Assembly (NCBI GenBank): GCA_003388555.1
Contig: QQVD01000061.1
Location: forward strand, 1-61,953
Origin: Acidobacteriota bacterium
GTDB taxonomy: Bacteria; Acidobacteriota; Thermoanaerobaculia; Multivoradales; Multivoraceae
Reading direction: 5' to 3'
Length of the DNA stretch: 61,953 nt
Part shown: piece after piece, positions 19,400 through 28,106 of the stretch
How positions within the stretch are numbered: position 1 is the stretch's first letter
How the letters are laid out: every line of letters starts with the position of its first letter
Translations under genes and position numbers: made by a program
Notes under the pieces: generated by a model
The model's database searches: none
The model's input: only the letters and a program-made list of their open reading frames with translations
Told to the model about the DNA's origin: nothing

Positions 19400-22300
19400 G
19401 GCGCGTTGCCGAGCGCGGCGTCGACCCGCCGTGCCTCCTGCACCACCGTGAGTTGTGCGAAGGAGCTCGCCGCGGCGTCCGGCAGGTTGGCCTCGAGGCG
19501 TCGCAAGGACTCCTCGACCGTCTGTGCCGCGCGCCGCCGCTCGCCCTCGTCGTCGCTGGCGCGATGGAGCATGTGGGCGAGCACGAAGGAGCGCCGCCAG
19601 GGGCCGACACGGTCGGCCAGCACGAGCGTCTGGCGCGCCAGATCCGCCGCCTGAGTGCGTTCGCCGGAGCCGCCGGCCTCGAGCAGTGCCCGGGTCAACA
19701 CCTCGCCGGCGAGCAGGCGCATACGCGCGTGCCCCAGGATGCGGGCCCGCTCGACGAGCTGCCGCGCCGCCTCGGGGTCGATGCGCCGGTCGAGCGAGAT
19801 GGCGCGGTCGAGCTCGGCCTCCAGCGCCGGCCGATCGCTGCCGCTCTCGCGTGCGGCCCGGATCGCCTGTTCGAAGGCGGCGAGTGCAGCGGCGTCGGCT
19901 CCGGCGAGGACCTCGCTGCGTCCGCGCAGCCGACGCAGGAAGCTGATCTGCTCGAGGTTGCCGACCTCCTCGACGCTCGCTGCGGTCTGCTGGAGACCGG
20001 CGAGCAGGCCGTCGAGGTCACCGATCTCGGCGCGGGTCTCGAGCGCCGCCAGCTGGTACTCCGCGACACCTCTCGCGTCGCCGCTCTCGTGGAGCACCTC
20101 GATCGCCTCGCCGAAAGCCTCGAGCGCCGCCGCGAAGCGGCCCTGCTCGAAGGCGAGCCGTCCGAGCTGTCCGTGGGACACTGCGACCACCGTCGCGTCG
20201 CCGAGCTCCCTGCCGAGCTCGAGGGCGCCGAGGTACGAGTTCGTCGCCTCGTCCCAGTCGCCCCTGGCGAGCTGCAGCTGACCGGTCGACTGCAGCGCCA
20301 GCGCCTCGCCCCACGAGTCGTCGTTCTTGCGGTAGAGGTCCAGCGCCTGGCGGCTGTAGGCGAGACCGTTGTCGAAGTCGCCGAGCAGGTAGTAGGTGAA
20401 GCCGATGTTGTTGAGGCTCTGGGCGATCAGCCGCTCGTCGCCGAGGTCGCGCTGCAGGCGCAGCGCCTGGCGGTAGTTCTCCAGCGCCGCCTCGTAGTTG
20501 CCCTGCTCCTCGGCGAGCACGCCGAGGTCGTTGAGGAAGTCCGAACGCAGCGAGCTGGCGCTGTTGCTGTCGAGAGTCTCGAGCAGCTGCAGCCCTTCCT
20601 CGAGACGCGCGCCGGCGCGCTCGAAGTCGCCGCGTAGAGTGGAGATCAGCGCCAGATTGCGCAGCGTCGACGCCGATCCGGACCGGTCGCCCTGCCGGCG
20701 CCGGATCTCGAGCGCCTCGACGTAGCGCTGCTCGGCGCCTTCGAGATCTCCGAGCTGACGCAGCGCCACCCCGAAGGCATTGAGCACTTCGGCCTTGCCG
20801 CGCTCGCTGCGCAGCTTGTTCTGCGTCACCAGGGCGCGCACCAGGTACTCGTCGACGGCGCGCCTGGGATCGCCTGCGAGGATGGTGAACTTGCCCAGCA
20901 GGTACCAGGCGCGCGGATGGTCAGGGGCCGCTTCGACGATCGAGCGCAGCAGCTCGATGGCCCGCGACAGCTCGCCCTGGTCGCCCAGCGCGGTGGCCAG
21001 GAGTACGCCGCTCTCGAGGTCGCTGGGATAGATCGCCACCAGCTCCTCGAGGATTCGGATCGAAGACTGCAGATCTCCCACCACCCGCGCCCGTTGCGCC
21101 CTGGCGAGACGGGCGGTGCGGTCGGAGCGCTCGCCGGCGGTGGCGACCGCGCGTTCCGCGGCTGCGAGGGCGCCGCTCGAGTCGCCGTCCTCGAGCCGCA
21201 CCTCCGAGAGGTGGGTCCAGGCCGCCACCCAGTCGGGATCGATCTCGGTGGCGCGGCCTGCCGCCGCGACCGCCGCCGTCAGGTCGCCGCTCGCGAGCAG
21301 CCGCTGAGACTCGGAGAGCTGGCGCAGCGCCTCGGGATCCCGGCTGCGGCGTGAGCTGGGCCGCACGTCGCGGCGTCGCGCCACCTGGGCGCCATCGAGG
21401 GCCGCATCGGAGAGACGTGAGGCGAGCTCCGCCAGCTCGCCGATCTCGCCCTCGAGCGTCGCCAGCCGGCTGGACTGCTCACTGGAGGCGTCGTAGCGCC
21501 GCAGCTCGACGATCAGACGCCCGTCGCCGTCTCCCGAGGTCACCGAGCCGTAGAGCAGCGAGCCGACGTCGAGCAGGTCGCTGGCCTGTGCCAGCTCTGC
21601 GCGCGGCCAGTTGCGGCGGTCGATGCGCAGATCGCGCAGGAGCTGGTTGGTGCGCTCCTCGTCGACGACACGCACGCTGGGCTGTTCGGCGAGAAGGACG
21701 GAAAGCGACTCGGCGAGCGCTTCGCCGGTCCAGTCGAGATCGGGCGAGCTGCCGGGATGGGAGAAGGGCAGCACCGCGAGGGTCGCACTGGCCGCCTGGC
21801 GGAAGTCGGGTGTCGTCGGTGCCACATCGGCGGTTGCGTCGGGAGAGTTCGACCGGCTGAGCAGGTAGAGGCTGGAGATCGCGGCGACGGCGAGAGCCGC
21901 GGCCGCGACGCCGAAGCGGCGTCTCCGCTGCAGCCGTCGAGCCCGGTCGGCGACGATCACCCCGGTGTCCGCCACGATGCGGCGGTCGGCGTCCGGCACG
22001 GCTCGTGCGTCGAGCGCGTCGAGCACGTCCTCGGCGGTCTGGAAACGCTCGTCGGGATCGGTGGCGAGCAGCTTGTCGAGGATCTGGGTCAACCAGGCGG
22101 GCAGATCGGGTGCCGCGACGTGGATCGGGCGGGTCCTGCCGCCGACCCGCTGCGCCATCCGCTCGGTCGCCGTCTTGCCGGTGTACGGAGAGTCGCGGGT
22201 GAGCATCTCGTAGAAGATGAGCCCGAGCGAGAAGAGGTCGCTGCGCGCGTCGACGGGGTCGCCCATCGCCTGCTCCGGCGACAGGTAGTCGAGCGTGCCG

Positions 22301-22887
22301 ACGACGACGCCGGGCGCGGTGAGGCCGGCGTCGTCGACCGAGCGGGCGATGCCGAAGTCGGCGATCCAGGCCCGGCCGTCGTCGTCGACCAGGATGTTCG
22401 CCGGCTTGAGGTCGCGGTGCACGACGTTCTCGGCGTGCGCCGCGGCGATGCCTTCGAGGAGCTGACGGAAGATGTGCAGCGCCTCCTCGACGGGGAGCGC
22501 CCCCCGGCGCAACCGCTCGCGCAGCGAACCGCCGCGTACCAGGTCCATGGTGATGAACATGCGGCGGTCGCTGAAGCCGAGATCGTGGATGCGCACCACG
22601 TTGCGGTGGCTGACCTGCCTGGCCAGCAGCAGCTCGCGACGGAATCGTTCCAGCGTCGCGGGATCGGCGCCGCGTTCGATGTGCAGCAGCTTGACGGCGA
22701 CGTCGATGTCGAGCTCCTCGTCGTGTGCCGCGTAGACGATGCCCATGCCGCCGAGGCCGAGCGAGCTGACGATGCGGTAACGGCCGGCGAGGAACTGCCC
22801 CGGGGCCAGGCCGGGCGGTTCGACCGCCTGGGTCCTCTCGTCGCCGTCGTCGCCGGGCGGCTCCGGCCTGCCGCGATCCTCGCTCAC
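19396..22887 (-). CDS. Ser/Thr protein kinase with one TM segment and long TPR array
   Basis: The GTG at 22887 overlaps the FHA-gene stop (GTGA) and gives 1163 residues. The kinase domain spans about 36-300: glycine loop LGLGGMGIVYAAHD, catalytic Lys in VAVKLLH, HRDLKPANILVDD, ADFGIARS and GTLDYLSPEQ. One transmembrane helix follows near residue 345-365 (FGVAAAALAVAAISSLYLL). Next comes a TolB/FlgO-like domain (ATLAVLPFSHPGS...LAESLSVLLAEQPSVRVVDE), then about a dozen TPRs up to the C-terminus (for example ALENYRQALRLQRDLGDE). The frame upstream of the GTG is the FHA gene in another frame. It likely phosphorylates or recruits through the adjacent FHA protein. Confidence 0.93.
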   Translation of the reverse strand: MSEDRGRPEPPGDDGDERTQAVEPPGLAPGQFLAGRYRIVSSLGLGGMGIVYAAHDEELDIDVAVKLLHIERGADPATLERFRRELLLARQVSHRNVVRIHDLGFSDRRMFITMDLVRGGSLRERLRRGALPVEEALHIFRQLLEGIAAAHAENVVHRDLKPANILVDDDGRAWIADFGIARSVDDAGLTAPGVVVGTLDYLSPEQAMGDPVDARSDLFSLGLIFYEMLTRDSPYTGKTATERMAQRVGGRTRPIHVAAPDLPAWLTQILDKLLATDPDERFQTAEDVLDALDARAVPDADRRIVADTGVIVADRARRLQRRRRFGVAAAALAVAAISSLYLLSRSNSPDATADVAPTTPDFRQAASATLAVLPFSHPGSSPDLDWTGEALAESLSVLLAEQPSVRVVDEERTNQLLRDLRIDRRNWPRAELAQASDLLDVGSLLYGSVTSGDGDGRLIVELRRYDASSEQSSRLATLEGEIGELAELASRLSDAALDGAQVARRRDVRPSSRRSRDPEALRQLSESQRLLASGDLTAAVAAAGRATEIDPDWVAAWTHLSEVRLEDGDSSGALAAAERAVATAGERSDRTARLARAQRARVVGDLQSSIRILEELVAIYPSDLESGVLLATALGDQGELSRAIELLRSIVEAAPDHPRAWYLLGKFTILAGDPRRAVDEYLVRALVTQNKLRSERGKAEVLNAFGVALRQLGDLEGAEQRYVEALEIRRRQGDRSGSASTLRNLALISTLRGDFERAGARLEEGLQLLETLDSNSASSLRSDFLNDLGVLAEEQGNYEAALENYRQALRLQRDLGDERLIAQSLNNIGFTYYLLGDFDNGLAYSRQALDLYRKNDDSWGEALALQSTGQLQLARGDWDEATNSYLGALELGRELGDATVVAVSHGQLGRLAFEQGRFAAALEAFGEAIEVLHESGDARGVAEYQLAALETRAEIGDLDGLLAGLQQTAASVEEVGNLEQISFLRRLRGRSEVLAGADAAALAAFEQAIRAARESGSDRPALEAELDRAISLDRRIDPEAARQLVERARILGHARMRLLAGEVLTRALLEAGGSGERTQAADLARQTLVLADRVGPWRRSFVLAHMLHRASDDEGERRRAAQTVEESLRRLEANLPDAAASSFAQLTVVQEARRVDAALGNAP

Positions 22888-23873
22888 CGGGACGGCGCTC
22901 GTTCGGCGTCCACCGGCGGCGGCGTCAGGCTCCGCCGCGACGACGCTCCGGGCGGTAGGTGCGGATCGTCTTGCCTCGCGCGGACCTCGAGCGAGGCGAG
23001 CTCGGCGCGCAGCCGATGCACCTCGAGGGCCAGGGCGGCGTGGCTCGCGATCGACTCGAGCATCTCGACGTCGAGCGCGTCGAATACCCGACCGGTCTGT
23101 CGACTGTCGAGGTAGACCACACCTTCGACCGTGTCGTCGAGGCGCAGCGGTAGGCAGACGAGACACCGGATGCCGCCTCGCGCGACGCTATGGTGGTGGG
23201 CCAGAGAAGAGACGCAGCTGGCGTCGGCGGTGACCACGGCGCGGCGCTCGCTCACCGCACGCCGAACGGCGCTGGTGCTACCGGTGAAGTTGGGCTCGCC
23301 GATCTCGTCGGGTTCGATGCCCGAGGTGGCGACGAGCTCGAGCGCCTGTGGATCGGAGCCGAGCATGACGAAGCCTCGACTGGCGCCGCAGACCCGACGG
23401 CAGCTCTCCAGCAGACGCCCCAGCAACTCCTTCACCGAGCCGGCGTCGTCGAAGCGCAGGCGGCCGAGGCCGGTACGCAGGCCGGAGACTCTCTCCAGCT
23501 CCTCGGCCCGCAGGGTCGCGGCGTCGACCGGCTCGGCGACGATGGTGACGGTGTGGCCGAGCCGGATCTCGGTGGACCGGTGGATCGCTGCCTGCTCGAC
23601 CCGCAGCCCGTCGACCACGATGCCGTTGGTGCTGCCGGCGTCGACGATCGACCAGCCCGAGGAGTCGTGGAGCAGGCGGGCGTGCTCACGTGACAGCTGC
23701 GGGTCGTCGATGACGAGGTCACACAGCCGGCCACGGCCCACGGTGACGACCGGATCGGTCTCCCAGACGGCCTCGCATCGGGGGGCGCCGACGCTGTGGA
23801 GGATCGTGAGTCGTAGGGGCACCTGGAACCCGGCTGCCCGCGTGGTGACGACGCGGGGAGTGAACGACTGCAC
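22884..23873 (-). CDS. FHA-GAF signalling protein
   Basis: This 329-residue protein combines a phosphothreonine-binding FHA domain (residues about 45-105; VGRGRLCDLVIDDPQLSREH and GSTNGIVVDG) with a GAF domain (about 150-295; LLESCRRVCGASRGFVMLG, LVCLPLRLDDTVEGVVYLD). A C-terminal coiled coil (LALEVHRLRAELASLEVRAR) and a Pro/Ser tail follow. It is the first gene of an overlapping three-gene unit with the Ser/Thr kinase and NarX-like kinase, so it probably docks on a phosphorylated site of that kinase and adds a small-molecule or redox input. The GTG start at 23873 has no visible ribosome site; GTG near residue 19 (VPLRLTI) is an alternative. Confidence 0.9.
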   Translation of the reverse strand: MQSFTPRVVTTRAAGFQVPLRLTILHSVGAPRCEAVWETDPVVTVGRGRLCDLVIDDPQLSREHARLLHDSSGWSIVDAGSTNGIVVDGLRVEQAAIHRSTEIRLGHTVTIVAEPVDAATLRAEELERVSGLRTGLGRLRFDDAGSVKELLGRLLESCRRVCGASRGFVMLGSDPQALELVATSGIEPDEIGEPNFTGSTSAVRRAVSERRAVVTADASCVSSLAHHHSVARGGIRCLVCLPLRLDDTVEGVVYLDSRQTGRVFDALDVEMLESIASHAALALEVHRLRAELASLEVRARQDDPHLPPGASSRRSLTPPPVDAERAPSR

Positions 23874-24010
23874 TCTAGCAAGCGATCGGCGGCCCCTCGC
23901 CCGCGCCGGGCGCTGCTCCGGCGGCTGCGATCAGGCGTGGCATGGCCGTCGCTCCGGCGCCGACCGGAATCGGGCAGACGGCGCCAGCGGGCCGGAGAAC
24001 GCGGCTGGCG

Positions 24011-24856
24011 TCAGGGTGCGAGGCCGAGGCTGAAGCGCAGGGTGCGTGCCGCCGCCACAAGCTCGCCGGCGACGTTGACCAGGTCCTGGCTCGAGCGCCA
24101 GACGTTCGGGATGCCGGTTCCCCCGGCGTTGTCTTCGACCACGTCGATGAAGTCGTCGAGCTCGTCGATCGCCAGATCGAGATCTCCGGTGCCGTAGCCG
24201 CCCAGCTCGGACGCGTCGAGGTGGTTCTGCAGCGTCGTCGCGACGGCGGCGGGGATCGAGTCGGCGTGGTCGTCGAGGAGGTCGTGGAGGGCGCCGTACT
24301 TGTCCTCGATCACCGCGCTCGGGCTGCGGCCCTCGACGCCGATCAGGAAGACGGAGAAGCCGCCCGACGTCCCGCGCACCCGGTAGCTCCCGGAGCCCAT
24401 GAAGTCGGTGATGTCGTAGAAGTCGCCGAGTCCGGTGGCTTTCAGCAGGCGCAGGGGAGATCCCTGGGTGTAGTGGAGGTTGCGGGTGTAGAGCTCGACC
24501 TCGACGACACCGCTGAAGGAAAGACCTCCGCTCGCCGGCGGCGAGATGGTCAGGAGCATCGGCAGACCGCCGGCGAGGCCGCCGAGCTCCGGCAGGCGCG
24601 CCAGCAGACGGGGGTTGAGGACACCGATGCGGCTGAGCGAGAGCCCGAGCGAGCTCTCCGACAGTCCGACGACCTCTTCGAAGCGGATCGTGAGGTCGGC
24701 TGCGGCGAGACCGAGCGGCAGCACCAGCCGGGCGGTCACGACATTGTCGTCGATCTCGAGATCGACGATCCTCTGGGCGGCTGCCGGTTGCTGCGAGGCG
24801 GCGAGGAGCAGCGCACCGGCGAGGAGCACGGGCATCGAGGCGAGGGCATGTTTCAT
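24011..24856 (-). CDS. Secreted protein of unknown function
   Basis: The 281-residue product has a classical signal peptide (MKHALASMPVLLAGALLLAA, cleavage after AAAQ). The mature part has strands (RIVDLEIDDNVVTARLVLPL, VVEVELYTRNLHY) and then helices (IEDKYGALHDLLDDHADS and a final VAGELVAAARTLRFSLG). No catalytic motif or named family is recognised. GGGGAG six bases before ATG 24856 supports the start. A sigma-70-like promoter at 25029-25058 would give a leader of about 165 bases. The gene is probably monocistronic; the downstream FHA gene begins 138 bases further on. Confidence 0.85.
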   Translation of the reverse strand: MKHALASMPVLLAGALLLAASQQPAAAQRIVDLEIDDNVVTARLVLPLGLAAADLTIRFEEVVGLSESSLGLSLSRIGVLNPRLLARLPELGGLAGGLPMLLTISPPASGGLSFSGVVEVELYTRNLHYTQGSPLRLLKATGLGDFYDITDFMGSGSYRVRGTSGGFSVFLIGVEGRSPSAVIEDKYGALHDLLDDHADSIPAAVATTLQNHLDASELGGYGTGDLDLAIDELDDFIDVVEDNAGGTGIPNVWRSSQDLVNVAGELVAAARTLRFSLGLAP

Positions 24857-25028
24857 TGGAAGCTCCCCTGGAGGTACGGTCCGGAAGCGAGGCGGGCGTC
24901 GACGACGGCGAGGGCCGATCGCCTTGCGCCCTGATGCGTGGCGCGCTTCGCTGGTGCTCGGGCCGACGTGGTTTCGTCGTCGCCGGCACGCGGGAGCGGC
25001 GCCGCGGGCGAGAGAATCAAGGACCTGT

Positions 25029-25058
25029 AGTGTAGAAGATGGGGCATCGTGATCTCAA
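25029..25058 (-). promoter_or_regulatory. Sigma-70-type promoter reading left toward the secreted protein gene
   Basis: On the minus strand TTGAGA (25058-25053) and TACACT (25034-25029) are 18 bases apart. Transcription would begin near 25021, leaving a leader of about 165 bases before ATG 24856. Confidence 0.6.
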
Positions 25059-25260
25059 CGGTGCGATCTCCGCGTGGTCTCCGCATCGGCTCTTGGGAGT
25101 CCGGGGGACGGGGCTTTCCGCGAAGGCTGTTCCCACACTGCCAGCCGCGCCAGAGCCTGGCCATGGGGGAAGGACCCCAGATTGCGGCGGCGCGATCACC
25201 CAGGCGTTTTCACGCAGGGCAGCCGCCGGTCTGGCGGCGCAGGTGGAGCTGGTTTTGTGT

Positions 25261-25288
25261 GCGCACCACCTCGCCTGAGGTGGTGCGC
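25261..25288. repeat. Perfect 12-bp inverted repeat
   Basis: GCGCACCACCTC at 25261-25272 pairs with GAGGTGGTGCGC at 25277-25288 around a 4-base loop. It lacks a T-tract. It may be an RNA hairpin inside the candidate non-coding RNA, or a dyad operator. Confidence 0.75.
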
Positions 25289-25601
25289 GGCGAGCAGCAG
25301 GCGCGCACCGCGCGTCCCCGACGGCGAAGCCGGAGGCCGGCCGCCGCGAGCGGCCCAGGTCCCAGATCGCCGCGGTCCACTGGGGGGGCTCACCGTCACC
25401 CCCTGGGTGAATCTCCCCATGGCGCCGGCAGCACGCTCCGCCCGAGACTGCTCGGGCAGGCCGGGGGCACACGTCGCCGAGGACCCGACGCGTGCCGGCT
25501 CTCGTTCTGCGGGGAAGTCACACGGAGGCTCCAGTCGCGGGCCGGCCAGTCGCAGCGGCGGAAGCTCCCGTCGCCGCGGCGGAGTGGTGAACCCAGGGAA
25601 A

Positions 25602-25635
25602 GCGGTCCCGGCACAGCTCCGGGACCGCGCTTTTT
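25602..25635 (+). terminator. Intrinsic terminator, plus strand
   Basis: A perfect 10-bp stem (GCGGTCCCGG / CCGGGACCGC, 25602-25611 and 25619-25628) with a 7-base loop is followed by GC and five T at 25631-25635. It is the clearest Rho-independent terminator in the window, yet has no protein gene on its 5' side. Confidence 0.85.
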
Positions 25636-25661
25636 CCCGTCCTCTCTGAGGCTGCTAGGTT
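25633..25661 (+). promoter_or_regulatory. Possible promoter of the NarL-type regulator
   Basis: TTTCCC (25633-25638) and TAGGTT (25656-25661) are 17 bases apart. The -35 would start in the T-tract of the preceding terminator. The same GCTAGGTT block occurs upstream of rplU with similar spacing. Confidence 0.4.
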
Positions 25662-25714
25662 CCCTCCGTGTCCCTAAGCTGGAGCCTCACGGCCTCCTCC
25701 AGAGGTCCTGTTCC

Positions 25715-26353
25715 GTGATCCGGGTCCTGCTCGCCGACGACCACACCCTGGTGCGCGAGGGGCTGGCCCGCATCCTCTCCGAGAGTGGCGAGTGCGTCGT
25801 GGTGGCGCAGGCGGTCGACGGCCTCGACGCCGTCGAGCAGGCGGCGACGCACCGTCCCGACGTGGCGGTGGTCGACGTCGACATGCCGCGAATGGGCGGC
25901 GTCGAGGCGGCGCGTCGCATCCGCGCCGAGCTGCCGCGCACCCGGGTGCTGGTGGTCACCGTGCACGACGAGCAGGAGTACGTGTTGCACATGGTGCAGG
26001 CCGGCGTCTCGGGATACGTGGTCAAGGACGCCGCTGTCGCCGAGCTGGTGCAGGCGATCCGCACCGTGCACCAGGGACGGTCGTACTTCGGACCGGCGGC
26101 CAGCGACGCGATGGCGAAGCAGATCCAGAACCCCGGTCGCCCGCTCGAGGACCCCTACGAGGGGCTCACTCCTCGCGAACGCGAGGTCTTCCAGCTCGTC
26201 GTCGAGGGTCACACCACCAAGGAGGTCGCCGGTCAGCTCGGCATCCGGGTCAAGACGGCCGAGAACCACCGCGCCAACATGATGGAGAAGCTCGACCTGC
26301 ACAGCGTGGCCGCTCTGGTGCGCTACGCCGCTCGTCGAGGTCTGCTGCGTTGA
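25715..26353 (+). CDS. NarL/LuxR-type response regulator
   Basis: The 212-residue regulator starts at GTG 25715, with AGAGG ten bases upstream. The receiver domain (IRVLLADDHTLVREGL; phospho-Asp in VAVVDVDMPRMGG; Lys in YVVKDAA) is followed by a LuxR helix-turn-helix (LTPREREVFQLVVEGHTTKE, GIRVKTAENHRANMMEKL). It has no linked kinase on its own strand. The NarX-type kinase at 18539-19399 is the natural partner candidate because HisKA_3 kinases pair with this regulator class. The much longer upstream open frame is not coding. Confidence 0.95.
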   Translation: MIRVLLADDHTLVREGLARILSESGECVVVAQAVDGLDAVEQAATHRPDVAVVDVDMPRMGGVEAARRIRAELPRTRVLVVTVHDEQEYVLHMVQAGVSGYVVKDAAVAELVQAIRTVHQGRSYFGPAASDAMAKQIQNPGRPLEDPYEGLTPREREVFQLVVEGHTTKEVAGQLGIRVKTAENHRANMMEKLDLHSVAALVRYAARRGLLR

Positions 26354-26413
26354 GCGAAGGGGTGCGGTCGCAGCGACCGGACTCGCCTTCCACTCGCTTG
26401 GGGTAGGGGCCGG

Positions 26414-27100
26414 TCAGTCGGCTCGTGACGAGGCTGCCCGCCGCCCGCCCGGCCGCTCGAACGACGCCCTCGCCCGTTCGACCCGCGACCTCGCGGTGCA
26501 GCCCTCGAGGTGGTCGTTGACCACTCCCATCGACTGCAGGAAGGCGTACATGGTGGTGGGGCCGACGAACTTCCAGCCGCGCCGCTTGAGCTCCCTGCTC
26601 AGGGCGCGCGAGGCCGGCGTCTCGGTGAGCTGTCGGGCCGCCGCATGGGAGATCGTCGCCGGCCGTTCGTCAGGTCGCGGCTCGAAGCTCCAGACGAAGC
26701 GCGCCAGCGACCCTTCGCTCTCCACCAGCTCGCAGCACCGCGCGGCGTTGTGGATCGCCGCGTCGATCTTGCCGCGATGGCGCACGATCCCGGCGTCGGC
26801 GAGCAGGCGCTGGCGGTCGCGGTCGCCGAAACGGGCGACGCGCTCGAAGTCGAAGCCGGCGAAGGCGCGGCGGAAGTTCTCGCGCTTGCGCAGGATCGTC
26901 AGCCAGCTCAGCCCGGCCTGGAAGCCCTCGAGACAGATCTTCTCGAACAGACGTCTGTCGTCGGCCACCGGCACTCCCCACTCGTCGTCGTGGTAGGCGA
27001 CGTAGAGAGGGTCGTCGCGGCACCACCAGCAGCGCACCGCGCCGTCGGCGCCGTGCTGCAGCCCGGGTGAAAGGTCCTTGGCCCGGTCGGAATCGCTCAC
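26414..27100 (-). CDS. tag: DNA-3-methyladenine glycosylase I
   Basis: Tag excises 3-methyladenine from alkylated DNA by hydrolysis of the N-glycosidic bond. The N-terminal CWWCRDDPLYVAYHDDEWGV block, the catalytic-Glu region FEKICLEGFQAGLSWLTIL, WKFVGPTTMYAFLQSMGVVN and the zinc ligands in NDHLEGC match the family. Starting at GTG 27100 gives 228 residues, with about 20 extra residues before the Cys-containing N-terminus and a basic C-terminal extension beyond the zinc site. The frame continues to 27370, but that part overlaps the SDR gene and is Arg/Pro-rich. No strong ribosome site is visible, so the start is provisional. Confidence 0.93.
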   Translation of the reverse strand: MSDSDRAKDLSPGLQHGADGAVRCWWCRDDPLYVAYHDDEWGVPVADDRRLFEKICLEGFQAGLSWLTILRKRENFRRAFAGFDFERVARFGDRDRQRLLADAGIVRHRGKIDAAIHNAARCCELVESEGSLARFVWSFEPRPDERPATISHAAARQLTETPASRALSRELKRRGWKFVGPTTMYAFLQSMGVVNDHLEGCTARSRVERARASFERPGGRRAASSRAD

Positions 27101-27266
27101 CGAAGCAGTTTGACAGAGGCGCGGATGCGCCGGAGAGACCGCGGCAGATCCGCCGCGGGTCGCTGGACCCGGATCGCGGCTCGCCGGCGCGCTACGATCA
27201 CGCCGCCCGACCGGGCGAGAAGATCGATTGTGCCCGCCGCTGCGTCGGGCCTTAGGGAGGGAACCG

Positions 27267-28046
27267 ATGCACAACCTGTTCGATGTCTCCGGCAAAGTGG
27301 CGCTGGTCACCGGTGGCTCACGTGGGATCGGTCTGATGATCGCCCGCGGCTTCGTCAGCAACGGGGTCAAGGTCTACATCTCTTCGCGCAGCGCCGAGGC
27401 CTGCGCCGAGGCGGCGGAGGAGCTCTCTGCGATCGAGGGCGCCGGCTCCTGCATCGCGCTGCCGGCGGACCTGTCGACCGTCGAGGGCTGCAGCGCGCTC
27501 GCCGAGCAGCTCGCCGGGCTCGAGTCGCAGCTCGACATCCTGGTCAACAACGCCGGCGCCACCTGGGGCGCCTCGCTGGAGGAGTTCCCCGAGAAGGGCT
27601 GGGACAAGGTGATGGACATCAACCTCAAGGGGCCCTTCTTCCTCACCCAGAAGTTGCTGCCGCTGCTGCGCGCCTCGGCGAGCTACGACGCGCCGGCGCG
27701 GGTGATCAACATCGCCTCGATCGACGGCTACAAGAACAACCCGATCGAGACCTACTCCTACGCCGCGAGCAAGGCCGGCATGGTGCACCTGACCCGGCAC
27801 ATGGCGCGCAACCTGGTGCGCGAGAACATCCTGGTCAACGCGATCGCGCCGGGTCCGTTCGAGAGCAAGATGATGGCGCACACCCTGGAGACCCGCGGCG
27901 ACGAGATCCGTAACGCGAATCCGCGCCGGCGCATCGGCCGCGACGAGGACATGGCGGCGACGGCGATCTTCCTCGCCTCGCCGGCGAGCGACTACATCGT
28001 CGGCGAGACGATCAAGGTCGACGGCGGCATCGTCAACTGTTCCTGA
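27267..28046 (+). CDS. Short-chain dehydrogenase/reductase (SDR)
   Basis: The 259-residue protein has the Rossmann glycine motif TGGSRGIG (residues about 16-23), NNAGA, the catalytic Ser in NIASIDGY and the YAASK active site. This is the classical SDR layout, with NAD(P)H binding and a ketone or alcohol substrate. The C-terminus (DYIVGETIKVDGG) is typical of the FabG-like group. GGGAGG six bases before ATG 27267 sets the start. It is followed 60 bases later by a PlsC-like acyltransferase, so a role in lipid or acyl metabolism is plausible but not shown. Confidence 0.92.
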   Translation: MHNLFDVSGKVALVTGGSRGIGLMIARGFVSNGVKVYISSRSAEACAEAAEELSAIEGAGSCIALPADLSTVEGCSALAEQLAGLESQLDILVNNAGATWGASLEEFPEKGWDKVMDINLKGPFFLTQKLLPLLRASASYDAPARVINIASIDGYKNNPIETYSYAASKAGMVHLTRHMARNLVRENILVNAIAPGPFESKMMAHTLETRGDEIRNANPRRRIGRDEDMAATAIFLASPASDYIVGETIKVDGGIVNCS

Positions 28047-28106
28047 GCTGCGGCTGAGGATCGACGGCCGGGCGCTGCCCGGCGCACCGGTCTGTGAGGG
28101 CCCGGA

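Larger units (their letters stand above)
25060..25635 (+). ncRNA. Candidate structured non-coding RNA or long leader ending in an intrinsic terminator
   Basis: No protein gene is credible in 24857-25714, although frames are open on both strands. The stretch contains a perfect 12-bp hairpin (25261-25272 with 25277-25288, loop GCCT), a 7-bp hairpin (25440-25446 with 25451-25457, loop ACTG), other C/G-run pairings near 25380-25410, and ends at a strong intrinsic terminator (25602-25635) that no upstream plus-strand gene needs. I looked for the conserved cores of RNase P RNA, tmRNA, SRP RNA and 6S RNA and did not find them. The 5' end is a guess; no convincing plus-strand promoter was seen. Confidence 0.35.

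Noticed and set aside
25060-25635. RNase P RNA, tmRNA, SRP RNA or 6S RNA in the gene-free region
   Set aside because: None of their conserved core sequences was found on either strand.
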